A DNA stretch of 64,000 bases from Leptidea sinapis (Eukaryota; Arthropoda; Insecta; Lepidoptera; Pieridae). The position numbers and the translations under genes are program-made. Positions 9,896-25,499 of this stretch are shown here, piece after piece. The stretch is taken from positions 9,066,501 to 9,130,500 of the forward strand of contig NC_066267.1 of NCBI RefSeq assembly GCF_905404315.1, written 5' to 3'. Within the stretch, counting starts at the first letter, position 1. Each line of letters opens with the position of its first letter. A model generated the notes under the pieces. It was not told the DNA's origin and did not search any database. It saw only the letters and a program-made list of their open reading frames with translations.

Positions 9896-12800
9896 TTTGA
9901 TTTTATGTTCATCGTAAAGCAACCGATATCTTACAGCCTATGTACAACTAATTACTATTAAATAATACTATTTTTCCCTACAGAAGATCTGATTCTACTG
10001 TTTTTTGTTTATTAAATTTTATATTTTTTTTCATTGTTCAATTATTTTTTAAATATTTTTGTAGTTTCACTTTTCTTCTTAATGATATAATATTAAGGCT
10101 ATGAACATTTAAATAAAGGAAACATTTATGGTTTACTTATGATATTTACAAGTAAAAAAAAAACACAAATTATGTTTTTCGTAACGTGCAAGGCTCCAAC
10201 CCCGCCCGTACGGTGAGCTCAATCCAAATTTTTATTGAATAATATTGAGCCCCCCCTTGATTTTATGTTCATCGTAAAGCAACCGATATCTTACAGCCTC
10301 TGTACAACTTATTACTATTAAAATAATTCTATTTTCCCTACAGAAAATCTAATTCTACTGTTTTTTGTTTTTTAAATTTTATATTTTTTTTTCATTGTTT
10401 AATTATTTTTTAAATTTTTTTGTAGTATTACTTTTCTTCTTAATGATATAATATTAAGGCTATGACCATTTAAATAAAGGAAACATTTATGGTTTACTTA
10501 TGATATTTACAAGTGAAAAAAAAACACAAATTATGTTTTTCGTAACGTATAAGGCTCCAACCCCGCCCGTACGGTGAGCTCCATCCAAATTTTTAATGAA
10601 TAATATTGAGCCCCCCCTTGATTTTATGTTCATCGTAAAGCAACCGATATCTTACAGCCTCTGTACAACTTATTACTATTAAAATGATTCTATTTTCCCC
10701 ACAGAAAATCTAATTCTACTGTTTTTTGTTTTTTAAATTTTATATTTTTTTTTCATTGTTTAATTATTTTTTAAATTTTTTTGTAGTTTTACTTTTCTTC
10801 TTAATGATATAATATTAAGGCTATGACCATTTAAATAAAGGAAACATTTATGGTTTACTTATGATATTTACAAGTAAAAAAAAAACACAAATTATGTTTT
10901 TCGTAACGTACAAGGCTCCAACCCCGCCCGTACGGTGAGCTCCACCCAAATTTTTATTGAACAATATTGAGCCCCCCCTTTATTTTATGTTCATCGTAAA
11001 GCAACCGATATCTTACAGCCTATGTACAACTTATTACTATTAAAATAATACTATTTTTCCCTACAGAAGATCTAATTCTACTGTTTTTTGTTTTTTAAAT
11101 TTTTTATTTTTTTTCATTGTTCAATTATTTTTTTAATTTTTTGGTATTTTTACTTTTCTTCTTAATTATATAATATTAAGGCTAGGACCATATAAACAAA
11201 GGAAACATTTATGGTTTACTTATGATATTTACAAGTAAAAAAAACACAAATTATGTTTTTCGTAACGTACAAGGCTCAAACTCCGCCCGTACGGTGAGCT
11301 CCATCCAATTTTTTAATGAATAATATTGAGCCCCCCCTTGATTTTATGTTCATCGTAAAGCAACCGATATCTTACAGCCTATGTACAACTTATTACTATT
11401 AAAATAATACTATTTTTCCCTACAGAAGATCTAATTCTACTGTTTTTTGTTTTTTAAATTTTTTATTTTTTTTCATTGTTCAATTATTTTTTTAATTTTT
11501 TGGTATTTTTACTTTTCTTCTTAATGATATAATATTAAGGCTATGACCATTTAAATAAAGGAAACATTTATGGTTTACTTATGATATTTACAAGTAAAAA
11601 AAAAAACACAAATTATGTTTTTCGTAACGTATAAGGCTCCAACCCCGCCCGTACGGTGAGCTCCATCCAAATTTTTAATGAATAATATTGAGCCCCCCCT
11701 TGATTTTATGTTCATCGTAAAGCAACCGATATCTTACAGCCTCTGTACAACTTATTACTATTAAAATGATTCTATTTTCCCTACAGAAAATCTAATTCTA
11801 CTGTTTTTTGTTTTTTAAATTTTATATTTTTTTTTCATTGTTTAATTATTTTTTAAAATTTTTTGTAGTTTTACTTTTCTTCTTAATGATATAATATTAA
11901 GGCTATGACCATATAAACAAAGGAAACATTTATGGTTTACTTATGATATTTACAAGTAAAAAAAAAACACAAATTATGTTTTTCGTAACGTACAAGGCTC
12001 CAACCCCGCCCGTACGGTGAGCTCCATCCAAATTTTTATTGAATAATATTGAGCCCCCCCTTGATTTTATGTTCATCGTAAAGCAACCGATATCTTACAG
12101 CCTCTGTACAACTTATTACTATTAAAATAATACTATTTTGCCCTACAGAAGATCTGATTCTACTGTTTTTTGTTTTTTAAATTTTATATTTTTTTTTATT
12201 GTTCAATTATTTTTGAAATTTTTTTGTAGTTTTACTTTTCTTCTTAATGATATAATATTAAGGCTATGACCATTTAAGCAAAGGAAACATTTATGGTTTA
12301 CTTATGATATTTACAAATATAAAAAAAACACAAATTATGTTTTTCGTAACGTACAAGGCTCCAACCCCGCCCGTACGGTGAGCTCCATCCAAATTTTTAT
12401 TGAATAATATTGAGCCCCCCCTTTATTTTATGTTCATCGTAAAGCAACCGATATCTTACAGCCTCTGTACAACTTATTACTATTAAAATAATACTATTTT
12501 TCCCTACAGAAGATCTAATTCTACTGTTTTTTGTTTTTAAATTTTATATTTTTTTTCATTGTTCAATTATGTTTTAAATTTTTTTGTAGTTTTACTTTTC
12601 TTCTTAATGATATAATATTAAGGCTATGGCCATTTAAACAAAGGAAACATTTATGGTTTACTTATGATATTTACGAGTAAAAAAAAACACAAATTATGTT
12701 TTTCGTAACGTACAAGGCTCCAACCCCGCCGGTACGGTGAGCTCCATCCAAATTTTTATTGAATAATATTGAGCCCCCCCATGATTTTATGTTCATCAAA

Positions 12801-14869
12801 AAGCAACCGATATCTTACAGCCTTTGTACAACTTATTACTATTAAAATAATACTATTTTTCCCTACAGAAGATCTAATTCTACTGTTTTTTGTTTTTTAA
12901 ATTTTTTATTTTTTTTCATTGTTCAATTATTTTTTTAATTTTTTGGTATTTTTACTTTTCCTCTCAATGATATAATATTAAGGCTAGGACCATTTAAATA
13001 AAGGAAACATTTATGGTTTACTTATGATATTGACAAGTAAAAAAAAACACAAATTATGTTTTTCGTAACGTACAAGGCTCCAACCCCGCCCGTACGGTGA
13101 GCTCCATCCAAATTTTTAATGAATAATATTGAGCCCCCCCTTGATTTTATGTTCATCGTAAAGCAACCGATATCTTACAGCCTATGTACAACTAATTACT
13201 ATTAAATAATACTATTTTTCCCTACAGAAGATGTGATTCTACTGTTTTTTGTTTTTTAAATTTTATATTTTTTTTCGTTGTTCAATTATTTTTTAAATTT
13301 TTTTGTAGTTTTACTTTTCTTCTTAATGATATAATATTAAGGCTATGACCATATAAACAAAGGAAACATTTATGGTTTACTTATGATATTTACAAGTAAA
13401 AAAAAAACACAAATTATGTTTTTCGTAACGTACAAGGCTTCAACCCCGCCCGTACGGTGAGCTCCATCCAAATTTTTAATGAATAATATTGAGCCCCCCC
13501 TTGATTTTATGTTCATCGTAAAGCAACCGATATCTTACAGACTCTGTCCAACTTATTACCATTAAATAATACTATTTTTCCCTACAGAAGATCTGATTCT
13601 ACTGTTTTTTGTTTTTTAAATTTTATATTTTTTTTCATTCTTCAATTATTTTTTAAATTTTTTTGTAGTTTCACTTTTCTTCTTAATGATATAATATTAA
13701 GGCTATGACCATTTAAGCAAAGGAAACATTTATGGTTTACTTATGATATTTACAAATAAAAAAAAAACACAAATTATGTTTTTCGTAACGTACAAGGCTC
13801 CAACCCCGCCCGTACGGTGAGCTCCATCCAAATTTTTATTGAATAATATTGAGCCCCCCCTTTATTTTATGTTCATCGTAAAGCAACCGATATCTTACAG
13901 CCTCTGTACAACTTATTACTATTAAAATAATACTATTTTTCCCTACAGAAGATCTAATTCTACTGTTTTTTGTTTTTAAATTTTATATTTTTTTTCATTG
14001 TTCAATTATGTTTTAAATTTTTTTGTAGTTTTACTTTTCTTCTTAATGATATAATATTAAGGCTATGGCCATTTAAACAAAGGAAACATTTATGGTTTAC
14101 TTATGATATTTACGAGTAAAAAAAAACACAAATTATGTTTTTCGTAACGTACAAGGATCCAACCCCGCCCGTACGGTGAGCTCCATCCAAATTTTTATTG
14201 AATAATATTGAGCCCCCCCTTGATTTTATGTTCATCGTCAAGCAACCGATATCTTACAGCCTCTGTACAACTTATTACTATTAAAATAATTCTATTTTCC
14301 CTACAGAAAATCTAATTCTACTGTTTTTTGTTTATTAAATTTGATATTTTTTTTTCATTGTTTAATTATTTTTGAAATTTTTTTGTAGTTTTACTTTTCT
14401 TCTTAATGATACAATATTAAGGTTAGGACCATTTAAATAAAGGAAACATTTATGGTTTACTTATGATATTTACACGTAAAAAAACACAAATTATGTTTTT
14501 CGTAATGTACAAGGTTCCAACCCCGCCCGTATGGTGAGCTCCATCCAAATTTTTATTGAATAATATTGAGCCCCCCCTTGATTTTATGTTCATCGTGAAG
14601 CAACCGATATCTTACAGCCTTTGTACAACTTATTACTATTAAAATAATACTATTTTTCCCTTCAGAAGTTCTAATTCTACTGTTTTTTGTTTTTTAAATT
14701 TGATATTTTTTTTCATTGTTCAATTATTTTTTTAATTTTTTGGTATTTTTACTTTTCTTCTTAATGATATAATATTAAGGCTATGACCATTTAAACAAAG
14801 GAAACATTTATGGTTTACTTATGATATTTACAAGTAAAAAAAACACAAATTATGTTTTTCGTAACGTAC

Positions 14870-17800
14870 AAGGCGCCAACCACGCTCGTACGGTGAGCTC
14901 CATCCAAATTTTTATTGAATAATATTGAGCCCCCCCTTGATTTTATGTTCATCGTAAAGCAACCGATATCTTACAGCCTCTGTACAACTTATTACTATTA
15001 AAATAATACTATTTTTCCCTACAGAAGATCTAATTCTACTGTTTTTTGTTTTTTAAATTTTATATTTTTGTTCATTGTTCAATTATTTTTTAAATTTTTT
15101 TGTAGTATTACTTTTCTTCTTAATGATATAATATTAAGGCTATGACCATTTAAATAAAGGAAACATTTATGGTTTACTTATGATATTTACAAGTGAAAAA
15201 AAACACAAATTATGTTTTTCGTAACGTATAAGGCTCCAACCCCGCCCGTACGGTGAGCTCCATCCAAATTTTTAATGAATAATATTGAACCCCCCCCATG
15301 ATTTTATGTTCATCGTAAAGCAACCGATATCTTACAGCCTCTGTACAACTTATTACTATTAAAATGATTCTATTTTCCCCACAGAAAATCTAATTCTACT
15401 GTTTTTTGTTTTTTAAATTTTATATTTTTTTTTCATTGTTTAATTATTTTTTAAATTTTTTTGTAGTTTTACTTTTCTTCTTAATGATATAATATTAAGG
15501 CTATGACCATTTAAATAAAGGAAACATTTATGGTTTACTTATGATATTTACAAGTAAAAAAAAAAACACAAATTATGTTTTTCGTAACGTACAAGGCTCC
15601 AACCCCGCCCGTACGGTGAGCTCCATCCAAATTTTTATTGAATAATATTGAGCCCCCCCTTTATTTTATGTTCATCGTAAAGCAACCGATATCTTACAGC
15701 CTATGTACAACTTATTACTATTAAAATAAAACTATTTTTCCCTACAGAAGATCTAATTCTACTGTTTTTTGTTTTTTAAATTTTTTATTTTTTTTCATTG
15801 TTCAATTATTTTTTTAATTTTTTGGTATTTTTACTTTTCTTCTTAAGGATATAATATTAAGGCTAGGACCATATAAACAAAGGAAACATTTATGGTTTAC
15901 TTATGATATTTACAAGTAAAAAAAACACAAATTATGTTTTTCGTAACGTACAAGGCTCCAACTCCGCCCGTACGGTGATCTCCATCCAATTTTTTGATGA
16001 ATAATATTGAGCCCCCCCTTGATTTTATGTTCATCGTAAAGCAACCGATATCTTACAGTCTATGTACAACTTATTACTATTAAAATAATACTATTGTTCC
16101 CTACAGAAGATATAATTCTACTGTTTTTTGTTTTTTAAATTTTATATTTTTGTTCATTGTTCAATTATTTTTTAAATTTTTTGTAGTTTTACTTTTCTTC
16201 TTAATGATATAATATTAAGGCTATGACCATTTAAACAAAGGAAACATTTATGGTTTACTTATGATATTTACAAGTAAAAAAAAACACAAATTATGTTTTT
16301 CGTAACGTACAAGGCTTCAACCCCGCCCGTACGGTGAGCTCCATCCAAATTTTTAATGAATAATATTGAGCCCCCCCTTGATTTTATGTTCATCGTAAAG
16401 CAACCGATATCTTACAGACTCTGTCCAACTTATTACCATTAAATAATACTATTTTTCCCTACAGAAGATCTGATTCTACTGTTTTTTGTTTTTTAAATTT
16501 TATATTTTTTTTCATTCTTCAATTATTTTTTAAATTTTTTTGTAGTTTCACTTTTCTTCTTAATGATATAATATTAAGGCTATGACCATTTAAACAAAGG
16601 AAACATTTATGGTTTACTTATGATATTTACAAGTAAAAAAAACACAAATTATGTTTTTCGTAACGTACAAGGCGCCAACCCCGCCCGTACGGTGAGCTCC
16701 ATCCAAATTTTTATTGAATAATATTGAGCCCCCCCCTTGATTTTATGTTCATCGTAAAGCAACCGATATCTTACAGCCTCTGTACAACTTATTACTATTA
16801 AAATAATACTATTTTTCCCTACAGAAGATCTAATTCTACTGTTTTTTGTTTTTTAAATTTTATATTTTTGTTCATTGTTCAATTATTTTTTAAATTTTTT
16901 TGTAGTATTACTTTTCTTCTTAATGATATAATATTAAGGCTATGACCATTTAAATAAAGGAAACATTTATGGTTTACTTATGATATTTACAAGTGAAAAA
17001 AAAACACAAATTATGTTTTTCGTAACGTATAAGGCTCCAACCCCGCCCGTACGGTGAGCTCCATCCAAATTTTTAATGAATAATATTGAGCCCCCCCTTG
17101 ATTTTATGTTCATCGTAAAGCAACCGATATCTTACAGCCTCTGTACAACTTATTACTATTAAAATGATTCTATTTTCCCCACAGAAAATCTAATTCTACT
17201 GTTTTTTGTTTTTTAAATTTTATATTTTATTTCATTGTTCAATTATTTTTTAAATTTTTTTGTAGTTTTACTTTTCTTCTTAATGATATAATATTAAGGC
17301 TATGACCATTTAAATAAAGGAAACATTTATGGTTTACTTATGATATTTACAAGTAAAAAAAAAAACACAGATTATGTTTTTCGTAACGTACAAGGCTCCA
17401 ACCCGGCCCGTACGGTGAGCTCCATCCAAATTTTTATTGAATAATATTGAGCCCCCCCTTTATTTTATGTTCATCGTAAAGCAACCGATATCTTACAGCC
17501 TATGTACAACTTATTACTATTAAAATAATACTATTTTTCCCTACAGAAGATCTTATTCTACTGTTTTTTGTTTTTTAAATTTTTTATTTTTTTTCATTGT
17601 TCAATTATTTTTTTAATTTTTTGGTATTTTTACTTTTCTTCTTAATGATATAATATTAAGGCTAGGACCATATAAACAAAGGAAACATTTATGGTTTACT
17701 TATGATATTTACAAGTAAAAAAAACACAAATTATGTTTTTCGTAACGTACAAGGCTCCAACTCCGCCCGTACGGTGAGCTCCATCCAATTTTTTAATGAA

Positions 17801-18490
17801 TAATATTGAGCCCGCCCCCTTGATTTTATGTTCATCGTAAAGCAACCGATATCTTACAGCCTATGTACAACTTATTACTATTAAAATAATACTATTTTTC
17901 ACTACAGAAGATCTAATTCTACTGTTTTTTGTTTTTTAAATTTTTTATTTTTTTTCATTGTTCAATTATTTTTTTTAATTTTTTGGTATTTTTACTTTTC
18001 TTCTTAATGATATAATATTAAGGCTATGACCATTTAAATAAAGGAAACATTTATGGTTTACTTATGATATTTACAAGTAAAAAAAAAACACAAATTATGT
18101 TTTTCGTAACGTATAAGGCTCCAACCCCGCCCGTACGGTGAGCTCCATCCAAATTTTTAATGAATAATATTGAGCCCCCCCTTGATTTTATGTTCATCGT
18201 AAAGCAACCGATATCTTACAGCCTCTGTACAACTTATTACTATTAAAATGATTCTTTTTTCCCTACAGCAAATCTAATTCTACTGTTTTTTGTTTTTTAA
18301 ATTTTATATTTTATATTTTATATATTTTTTTCATTGTTTAATTATTTTTTAAATTTTTTTGTAGTTTTACTTTTCTTCTTAATGATATAATATTAAGGCT
18401 ATGACCATTTAAATAAAGGAAACATTTATGGTTTACTTATGATATTTACAAGTAAAAAAAAAAACACAAATTATGTTTTTCGTAACGTAC
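14870..18490 (-). repeat. 5-monomer higher-order repeat, two copies
   Basis: Rare variants recur 1800 bp apart: TTTTTGTTCATTG at 15066/16866, GTAGTATTAC at 15112/16912, ACAAGTGAAAAAA at 15190/16990, and CCCACAGAAAATC at 15377/17177. Five monomers of ~360 bp give this spacing. A similar but shorter variant series also occurs near 10.42-10.70 kb, so this block type was copied more than once. Confidence 0.8.
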
Positions 18491-21400
18491 AAGGCGCCAA
18501 CCCCGCCCGTACGGTGAGCTCCATCCAAATTTTTATTGAATAATATTGAGCCCCCCCTTGATTTTATGTTCATCGTAAAGCAACCGATATCTTACAGCCT
18601 ATGTACAACTTATTACTATTAAAATAATACTATTTTTCCCTACAGAAGATCTAATTCTACTGTTTTTTGTTTTTTAAATTTTTTATTTTTTTTCATTGTT
18701 CAATTATTTTTTTAATTTTTTGGTATTTTTACTTTTCTTCTTAATGATATAATATTAAGGCTAAGACCATATAAACAAAGGAAACATTTATGGTTTACTT
18801 ATGATATTTACAAGTAAAAAAAACACAAATTATGTTTTTCGTAACGTACAAGGCTCCAACTCCGCCCGTACGGTGAGCTCCATCCAAATTTTTATTGAAT
18901 AATATTGAGCCCCCACTTGATTTTATGTTCATCGTAAAGCAACCGATATCTTACAGCCTCTGTACAACTTATTACTATTAAATAATACTATTTTTCCCTA
19001 CAGAAGATCTGATTCTACTGTTTTTTGTTTTTTACATGTTATATTTTTTTTCATTCTTCAATTATTTTTTAAATTTTTTTGTAGTTTCACTTTTCTTCTT
19101 AATGATATAATATTAAGGCTATGACCATTTAAATAAAGGAAACATTTATGGTTTACTTATGATATTTACAAGTAAAAAAAAACACAAATTATGTTTTTCG
19201 TAACGTACAAGGCTCCAACCCCTCCCGTACGGTGAGCTCCATCCAAATTTTTATTGAATAATATTGAGCCCCTCCTTTATTTTATGTTCATCGTAAAGCA
19301 ACCGATATCTAACAGCCTATGTACAACTTATTACTATTAAAATAATACTATTTTTCCCTACAGAAGATCTAATTCTACTGTTTTTTGTTTTTTAAATTTT
19401 ATATTTTTGTTCATTGTTCAATTATTTTTTAAATTTTTTTGTAGTTTTACTTTTCTTCTTAATGATATAATATTAAGGCTATGACCATATAAACAAAGGA
19501 AACATTTATGGTTTACTTATGATATTTACAAGTAAAAAAAAAACACAAATTATGTTTTTCGTAACGTATAAGGCTCCAACCCCGCCCGTACGGTGAGCTC
19601 CATCCAAATTTTTAATGAATAATATTGAGCCCCCCCTTGATTTTATGTTCATCGTAAAGCAACCGATATCTTACAGCCTCTGTACAACTTATTACTATTA
19701 AAATGATTCTATTTTCCCCACAGAAAATCTAATTCTACTGTTTTTTGTTTTTTAAATTTTATATTTTTTTTTCATTGTTTAATTATTTTTTAAATTTTTT
19801 TGTAGTTTTACTTTTCTTCTTAATGATATAATATTAAGGCTATGACCATTTAAATAAAGGAAACATTTATGGTTTACTTATGATATTTACAAGTAAAAAA
19901 AAAAACACAAATTATGTTTTTCGTAACGTACAAGGCTCCAACCCCGCCCGTACGGTGAGCTCCATCCAAATTTTTATTGAATAATATTGAGCCCCCCCTT
20001 TATTTTATGTTCATCGTAAAGCAACCGATATCATACAGCCTATGTACAACTTATTACTATTAAAATAATACTATTTTTCCCTACAGAAGATCTAATTCTA
20101 CTGTTTTTTGTTTTTTAAATTTTTTATTTTTTTCATTGTTCAATTATTTTTTTAATTTTTTGGTATTTTTACTTTTCTTCTTAATGATATAATATTAAGG
20201 CTAGGACCATATAAACAAAGGAAACATTTATGGTTTACTTATGTTATTTACAAGTAAAAAAAACACAAATTATGTTTTTCGTAACGTACAAGGCTCCAAC
20301 TCCGCCCGTACGGTGAGCTCCATCCAATTTTTTAATGAATAATATTGAGCCCCCCCCTTGATTTTATGTTCATCGTAAAGCAACCGATATCTTACAGCCT
20401 ATGTACAACTTATTACTATTAAAATAATACTATTTTTCCCTACAGAAGATCTAATTCTACTGTTTTTTGTTTTTTAAATTTTTTATTTTTTTTCATTGTT
20501 CAATTATTTTTTTTAATTTTTTGGTATTTTTACTTTTCTTCTTAATGATATAATATTAAGGCTATGACCATTTAAATAAAGGAAACATTTATGGTTTACT
20601 TATGATATTTACAAGTAAAAAAAAAACACAAATTATGTTTTTCGTAACGTATAAGGCTCCAACCCCGCCCGTACGGTGAGCTCCATCCAAATTTTTAATG
20701 AATAATATTGAGCCCCCCCTTGATTTTATGTTCATCGTAAAGCAACCGATATCTTACAGCCTCTGTACAACTTATTACTATTAAAATGATTCTATTTTCC
20801 CTACAGAAAATCTAATTCTACTGTTTTTTGTTTTTTAAATTTTATATTTTTTTTTCATTGTTTAATTATTTTTTAAATTTTTTTGTAGTTTTACTTTTCT
20901 TCTTAATGATATAATATTAAGGCTATGACCATTTAAATAAAGGAAACATTTATGGTTTACTTATGATATTTACAAGTAAAAAAAAAAACACAAATTATGT
21001 TTTTCGTAACGTACAAGGCGCCAACCCCGCCCGTACGGTGAGCTCCATCCAAATTTTTATTGAATAATATTGAGCCCCCCCTTGATTTTATGTTCATCGT
21101 AAAGCAACCGATATCTTACAGCCTATGTACAACTTATTACTATTAAAATAATACTATTTTTCCCTACAGAAGATCTAATTCTACTGTTTTTTGTTTTTTA
21201 AATTTTTTATTTTTTTTCATTGTTCAATTATTTTTTAAATTTTTTTGTAGTTTTACTTTTCTTCTTAATGATATAATATTAAGGCTAAGACCATATAAAC
21301 AAAGGAAACATTTATGGTTTACTTATGATATTTACAAGTAAAAAAAACACAAATTATGTTTTTCGTAGCGTACAAGGCTCCAACTCCGCCCGTACGGTGA

Positions 21401-23540
21401 GCTCCATCCAAATTTTTATTGAATAATATTGAGCCCCCCCTTGATTTTATGTTCATCGTAAAGCAACCGATATCTTACAGCCTCTGTACAACTTATTACT
21501 ATTAAATAATACTATTTTTCCCTACAGAAGATCTGATTCTACTGTTTTTTGTTTTTTAAATGTTATATTTTTTTTCATTCTTCAATTATTTTTTAAATTT
21601 TTTTGTAGTTTCACTTTTCTTCTTAATGATATAATATTAAGGCTATGACCATTTAAATAAAGGAAACATTTATGGTTTACTTATGATATTTACAATTAAA
21701 AAAAAACACAAATTATGTTTTTCGTAACGTACAAGGCTTCAACCCCGCCCGTACGGTGAGCTCCATCCAAATTTTTAATGAATAATATTGAGCCCCCCCT
21801 TGATTTTATGTTCATCGTAAAGCAACCGATATCTTACAGACTCTGTCCAACTTATTACCATTAAATAATACTATTTTTCCCTACAGAAGATCTGATTCTA
21901 CTGTTTTTTGTTTTTTAAATTTTATATTTTTTTTCATTCTTCAATTATTTTTTAAATTTTTTTGTAGTTTTACTTTTCTTCTTAATGATATAATATTAAG
22001 GCTATGACCATTTAAACAAAGGAAACATTTATGGTTTACTTATGATATTTACAAGTAAAAAAAAACACAAATTATGTTTTTCGTAACGTACAAGGCGCCA
22101 ACCCCGCCCGTACGGTGAGCTCCATCCAAATTTTTATTGAATAATATTGAGCCCCCCCTTGATTTTATGTTCATCGTAAAGCAACCGATATCTTACAGCC
22201 TCTGTACAACTTATTACTATTAAAATAATACTATTTTTCCCTACAGAAGATCTAATTCTACTGTTTTTTGTTTTTTAAATTTTATATTTTTGTTCATTGT
22301 TCAATTATTTTTTAAATGTTTTTGTAGTTTTTCTTTTCTTCTTAATTATATAATATTAAGGCTATGACCATATATACAAAGGAAACATTTATGGTTTACT
22401 TATGATATTTACAAGTAAAAAAAAACATAAATTATGTTTTTCGTTACGTACAAGGCTCCAACCCCGCCCGTACGGTGAGCTCCATCCAAATTTTTATTGA
22501 ATAATATTGAGCTCCCCCTTGATTTTAAGTTCATCGTAAAGCAACCGATATCTTACAGCCTCTGTACAACTTATTACTATTAAAATAATACTATTTTTCC
22601 CGACAGAAGATCTAATTCTACTGTTTTTTGTTTTTTAAATTTTATATTTTTTTTCATTGTTCAATTATTTTTTTTATTTTTTTCTAGTTTCACTTTTCTT
22701 CTTAATGATATAATATTAAGGCTATGACCATTTAAATAAAGGAAACATTTATGGTTTACTAATGATATTTACAAGTAAAAAAAAAACACAAATTATGTTT
22801 TCGTAACGTACAAGGCTCCAAGCCCGCCCGTACGGTGAGCTCAATCCAAATTTTTATTGAATAATATTGAGCCCCCCCTTGATTTTATCTTCATCGTAAA
22901 GCAACCGATATCTTACAGCCTATGTACAACTTATTACTATTAAAATAATACTACTTTTCCCTACAGAAGATCTGATTCTACTGTTTTTTGTTTTTTAAAT
23001 TTTATATTTTTTTTCATTGTTCAATTATTTTTGAAATTTTTTTGTAGTTTTACTTTTCTTCTTAATGATATAATATTAAGGCTATGACCATTTAAGCAAA
23101 GGAAACATTTATGGTTTACTTATGATATTTACAAATAAAAAAAAAACACAAATTATGTTTTTCGTAACGTACAAGGCTCCAACCCCGCCCGTACGGTGAG
23201 CTCCATCCAAATTTTTATTGAATAATATTGAGCCCCCCCTTTATTTTATGTTCATCGTAAAGCAACCGATATCTTACAGCCTCTGTACAACTTATTACTA
23301 TTAAAATAATACTATTTTTCCCTACAGAAGATCTAATTCTACTGTTTTTTGTTTTTAAATTTTATATTTTTGTTCATTGTTCAATTATGTTTTAAATTTT
23401 TTTGTAGTTTTACTTTTCTTCTTAATGATATAATATTAAGGCTATGACCATTTAAACAAAGGAAACATTTATGGTTTACTTATGATATTTACGAGTAAAA
23501 AAAAACACAAATTATGTTTTTCGTAACGTACAAGGCTCCA
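18490..23540 (-). repeat. 7-monomer higher-order repeat, two partial copies
   Basis: Markers recur about 2524 bp apart: GGCGCCAACCCCG at 18494/21018, GGCTAAGACCATAT at 18760/21283, and the unusual ATGTTATATTTTTTTTCATTC at about 19035/21559. The match fades toward the right, so the second copy is only partly the same. One monomer in the left part (about 18300-18330) has a local ATTTTATATTTTAT expansion that the other copy lacks. Confidence 0.7.
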
Positions 23541-25499
23541 ACCCCGCCGGTACGGTGAGCTCCATCCAAATTTTTATTGAATAATATTGAGCCCCCCCAT
23601 GATTTTATGTTCATCGTAAAGCAACCGATATCTTACAGCCTTTGTACAACTTATTACTATTAAAATAATACTATTTTTCCCTACAGAAGATCTAATTCTA
23701 CTGTTTTTTGTTTTTTAAATTTTTTATTTTTTTTCATTGTTCAATTATTTTTTTAATTTTTTGGTATTTTTACTTTTCCTCTCAATGATATAATATTAAG
23801 GCTAGGACCATTTAAATAAAGGAAACATTTATGGTTTACTTATGATATTGACAAGTAAAAAAAAACACAAATTATGTTTTTCGTAACGTACAAGGCTCCA
23901 ACCCCGCCCGTACGGTGAGCTCCATCCAAATTTTTAATGAATAATATTGAGCCCCCCCCTTGATTTTATGTTCATCGTAAAGCAACCGATATCTTACAGA
24001 CTCTGTCCAACTTATTACCATTAAATAATACTATTTTTCCCTACAGAAGATCTGATTCTACTGTTTTTTGTTTTTTAAATTTTATATTTTTTTTCATTCT
24101 TCAATTATTTTTTAAATTTTTTTGTAGTTTCACTTTTCTTCTTAATGATATAATATTAAGGCTATGACCATTTAAATAAAGGAAACATTTATGGTTTACT
24201 TATGATATTTACAAGTAAAAAAAAACATAAATTATGTTTTTCGTAACGTACAAGGCTCCAACCCCTCCCGTACGGTGAGCTCCATCCAAATTTTTATTGA
24301 ATAATATTGAGCCCCTCCTTTATTTTATGTTCATCGTAAAGCAACCGATATCTAACAGCCTATGTACAATTTATTACTATTAAAATAATACTAGTTTTCC
24401 CTACAGAAGATCTAATTCTACTGTTTTTTGTTTTTTAAATTTTATATTTTTGTTCATTGTTCAATTATTTTTTAAATTTTTTTGTAGTTTTACTTTTCTT
24501 CTTAATGATATAATATTAAGGCTATGACCATTTAAACAAAGGAAACATTTATGGTTTACTTATGATATTTACAAGTAAAAAAAACACAAATTATGTTTTT
24601 CGTAACGTACAAGGCGCCAACCCCGCCCGTACGGTGAGCTCCATCCAAATTTTTATTGAATAATATTGAGCCCCCCCTTGATTTTATGTTCATCGTAAAG
24701 CAACCGATATCTTACAGCCTCTGTACAACTTATTACTATTAAAATAATACTATTTTTCCCTACAGAAGATCTAATTCTACTGTTTTCTGTTTTTTAAATT
24801 TTATATTTTTGTTCATTGTTCAATTATTTTTTAAATTTTTTTGTAGTTTTACTTTTCTTCTTAATGATATAATATTAAGGCTATGACCATTTAAACAAAG
24901 GAAACATTTATGTTTTACTTATGATATTAACAAGTAAAAAAAAAACACAAATTATGTTTTTCGTAACGTACAAGGCGCCAACCCCGCCCGTACGGTGAGC
25001 TCCATCCAAATTTTTATTGAATAATATTGAGCCCCCCCTTAATTTTATGTTCATCGTAAAGCAACCGATATCTTACAGCCTATGTACAACTAATTACTAT
25101 TAAATAATACTATTTTTCCCTACAGAAGATCTGATTCTTCTGTTTTTTGTTTTTAAAATTTTATATTTTTTTTTCATTGTTCAATTATTTTTTAAATTTT
25201 TTTGTAGTTTTACTTTTCTTCTTAATGATATAATATTAAGGCTATGACCATTTAAACAAAGGAAACATTTATGTTTTACTTATGATATTAACAAGTAAAA
25301 AAAAAACACAAATTATGTTTTTCGTAACGTACAAGGCTCCAACCCCGCCCGTACGGTGAGCTCCATCCAAATTTTTAATGAATAATATTGAGCCCCCCCT
25401 TGATTTTATGTTCATCGTAAAGCAACCGATATCTTACAGCCTATGTACAACTAATTACTATTAAATAACACTATTTTTCCCTACAGAAGATGTGATTCT

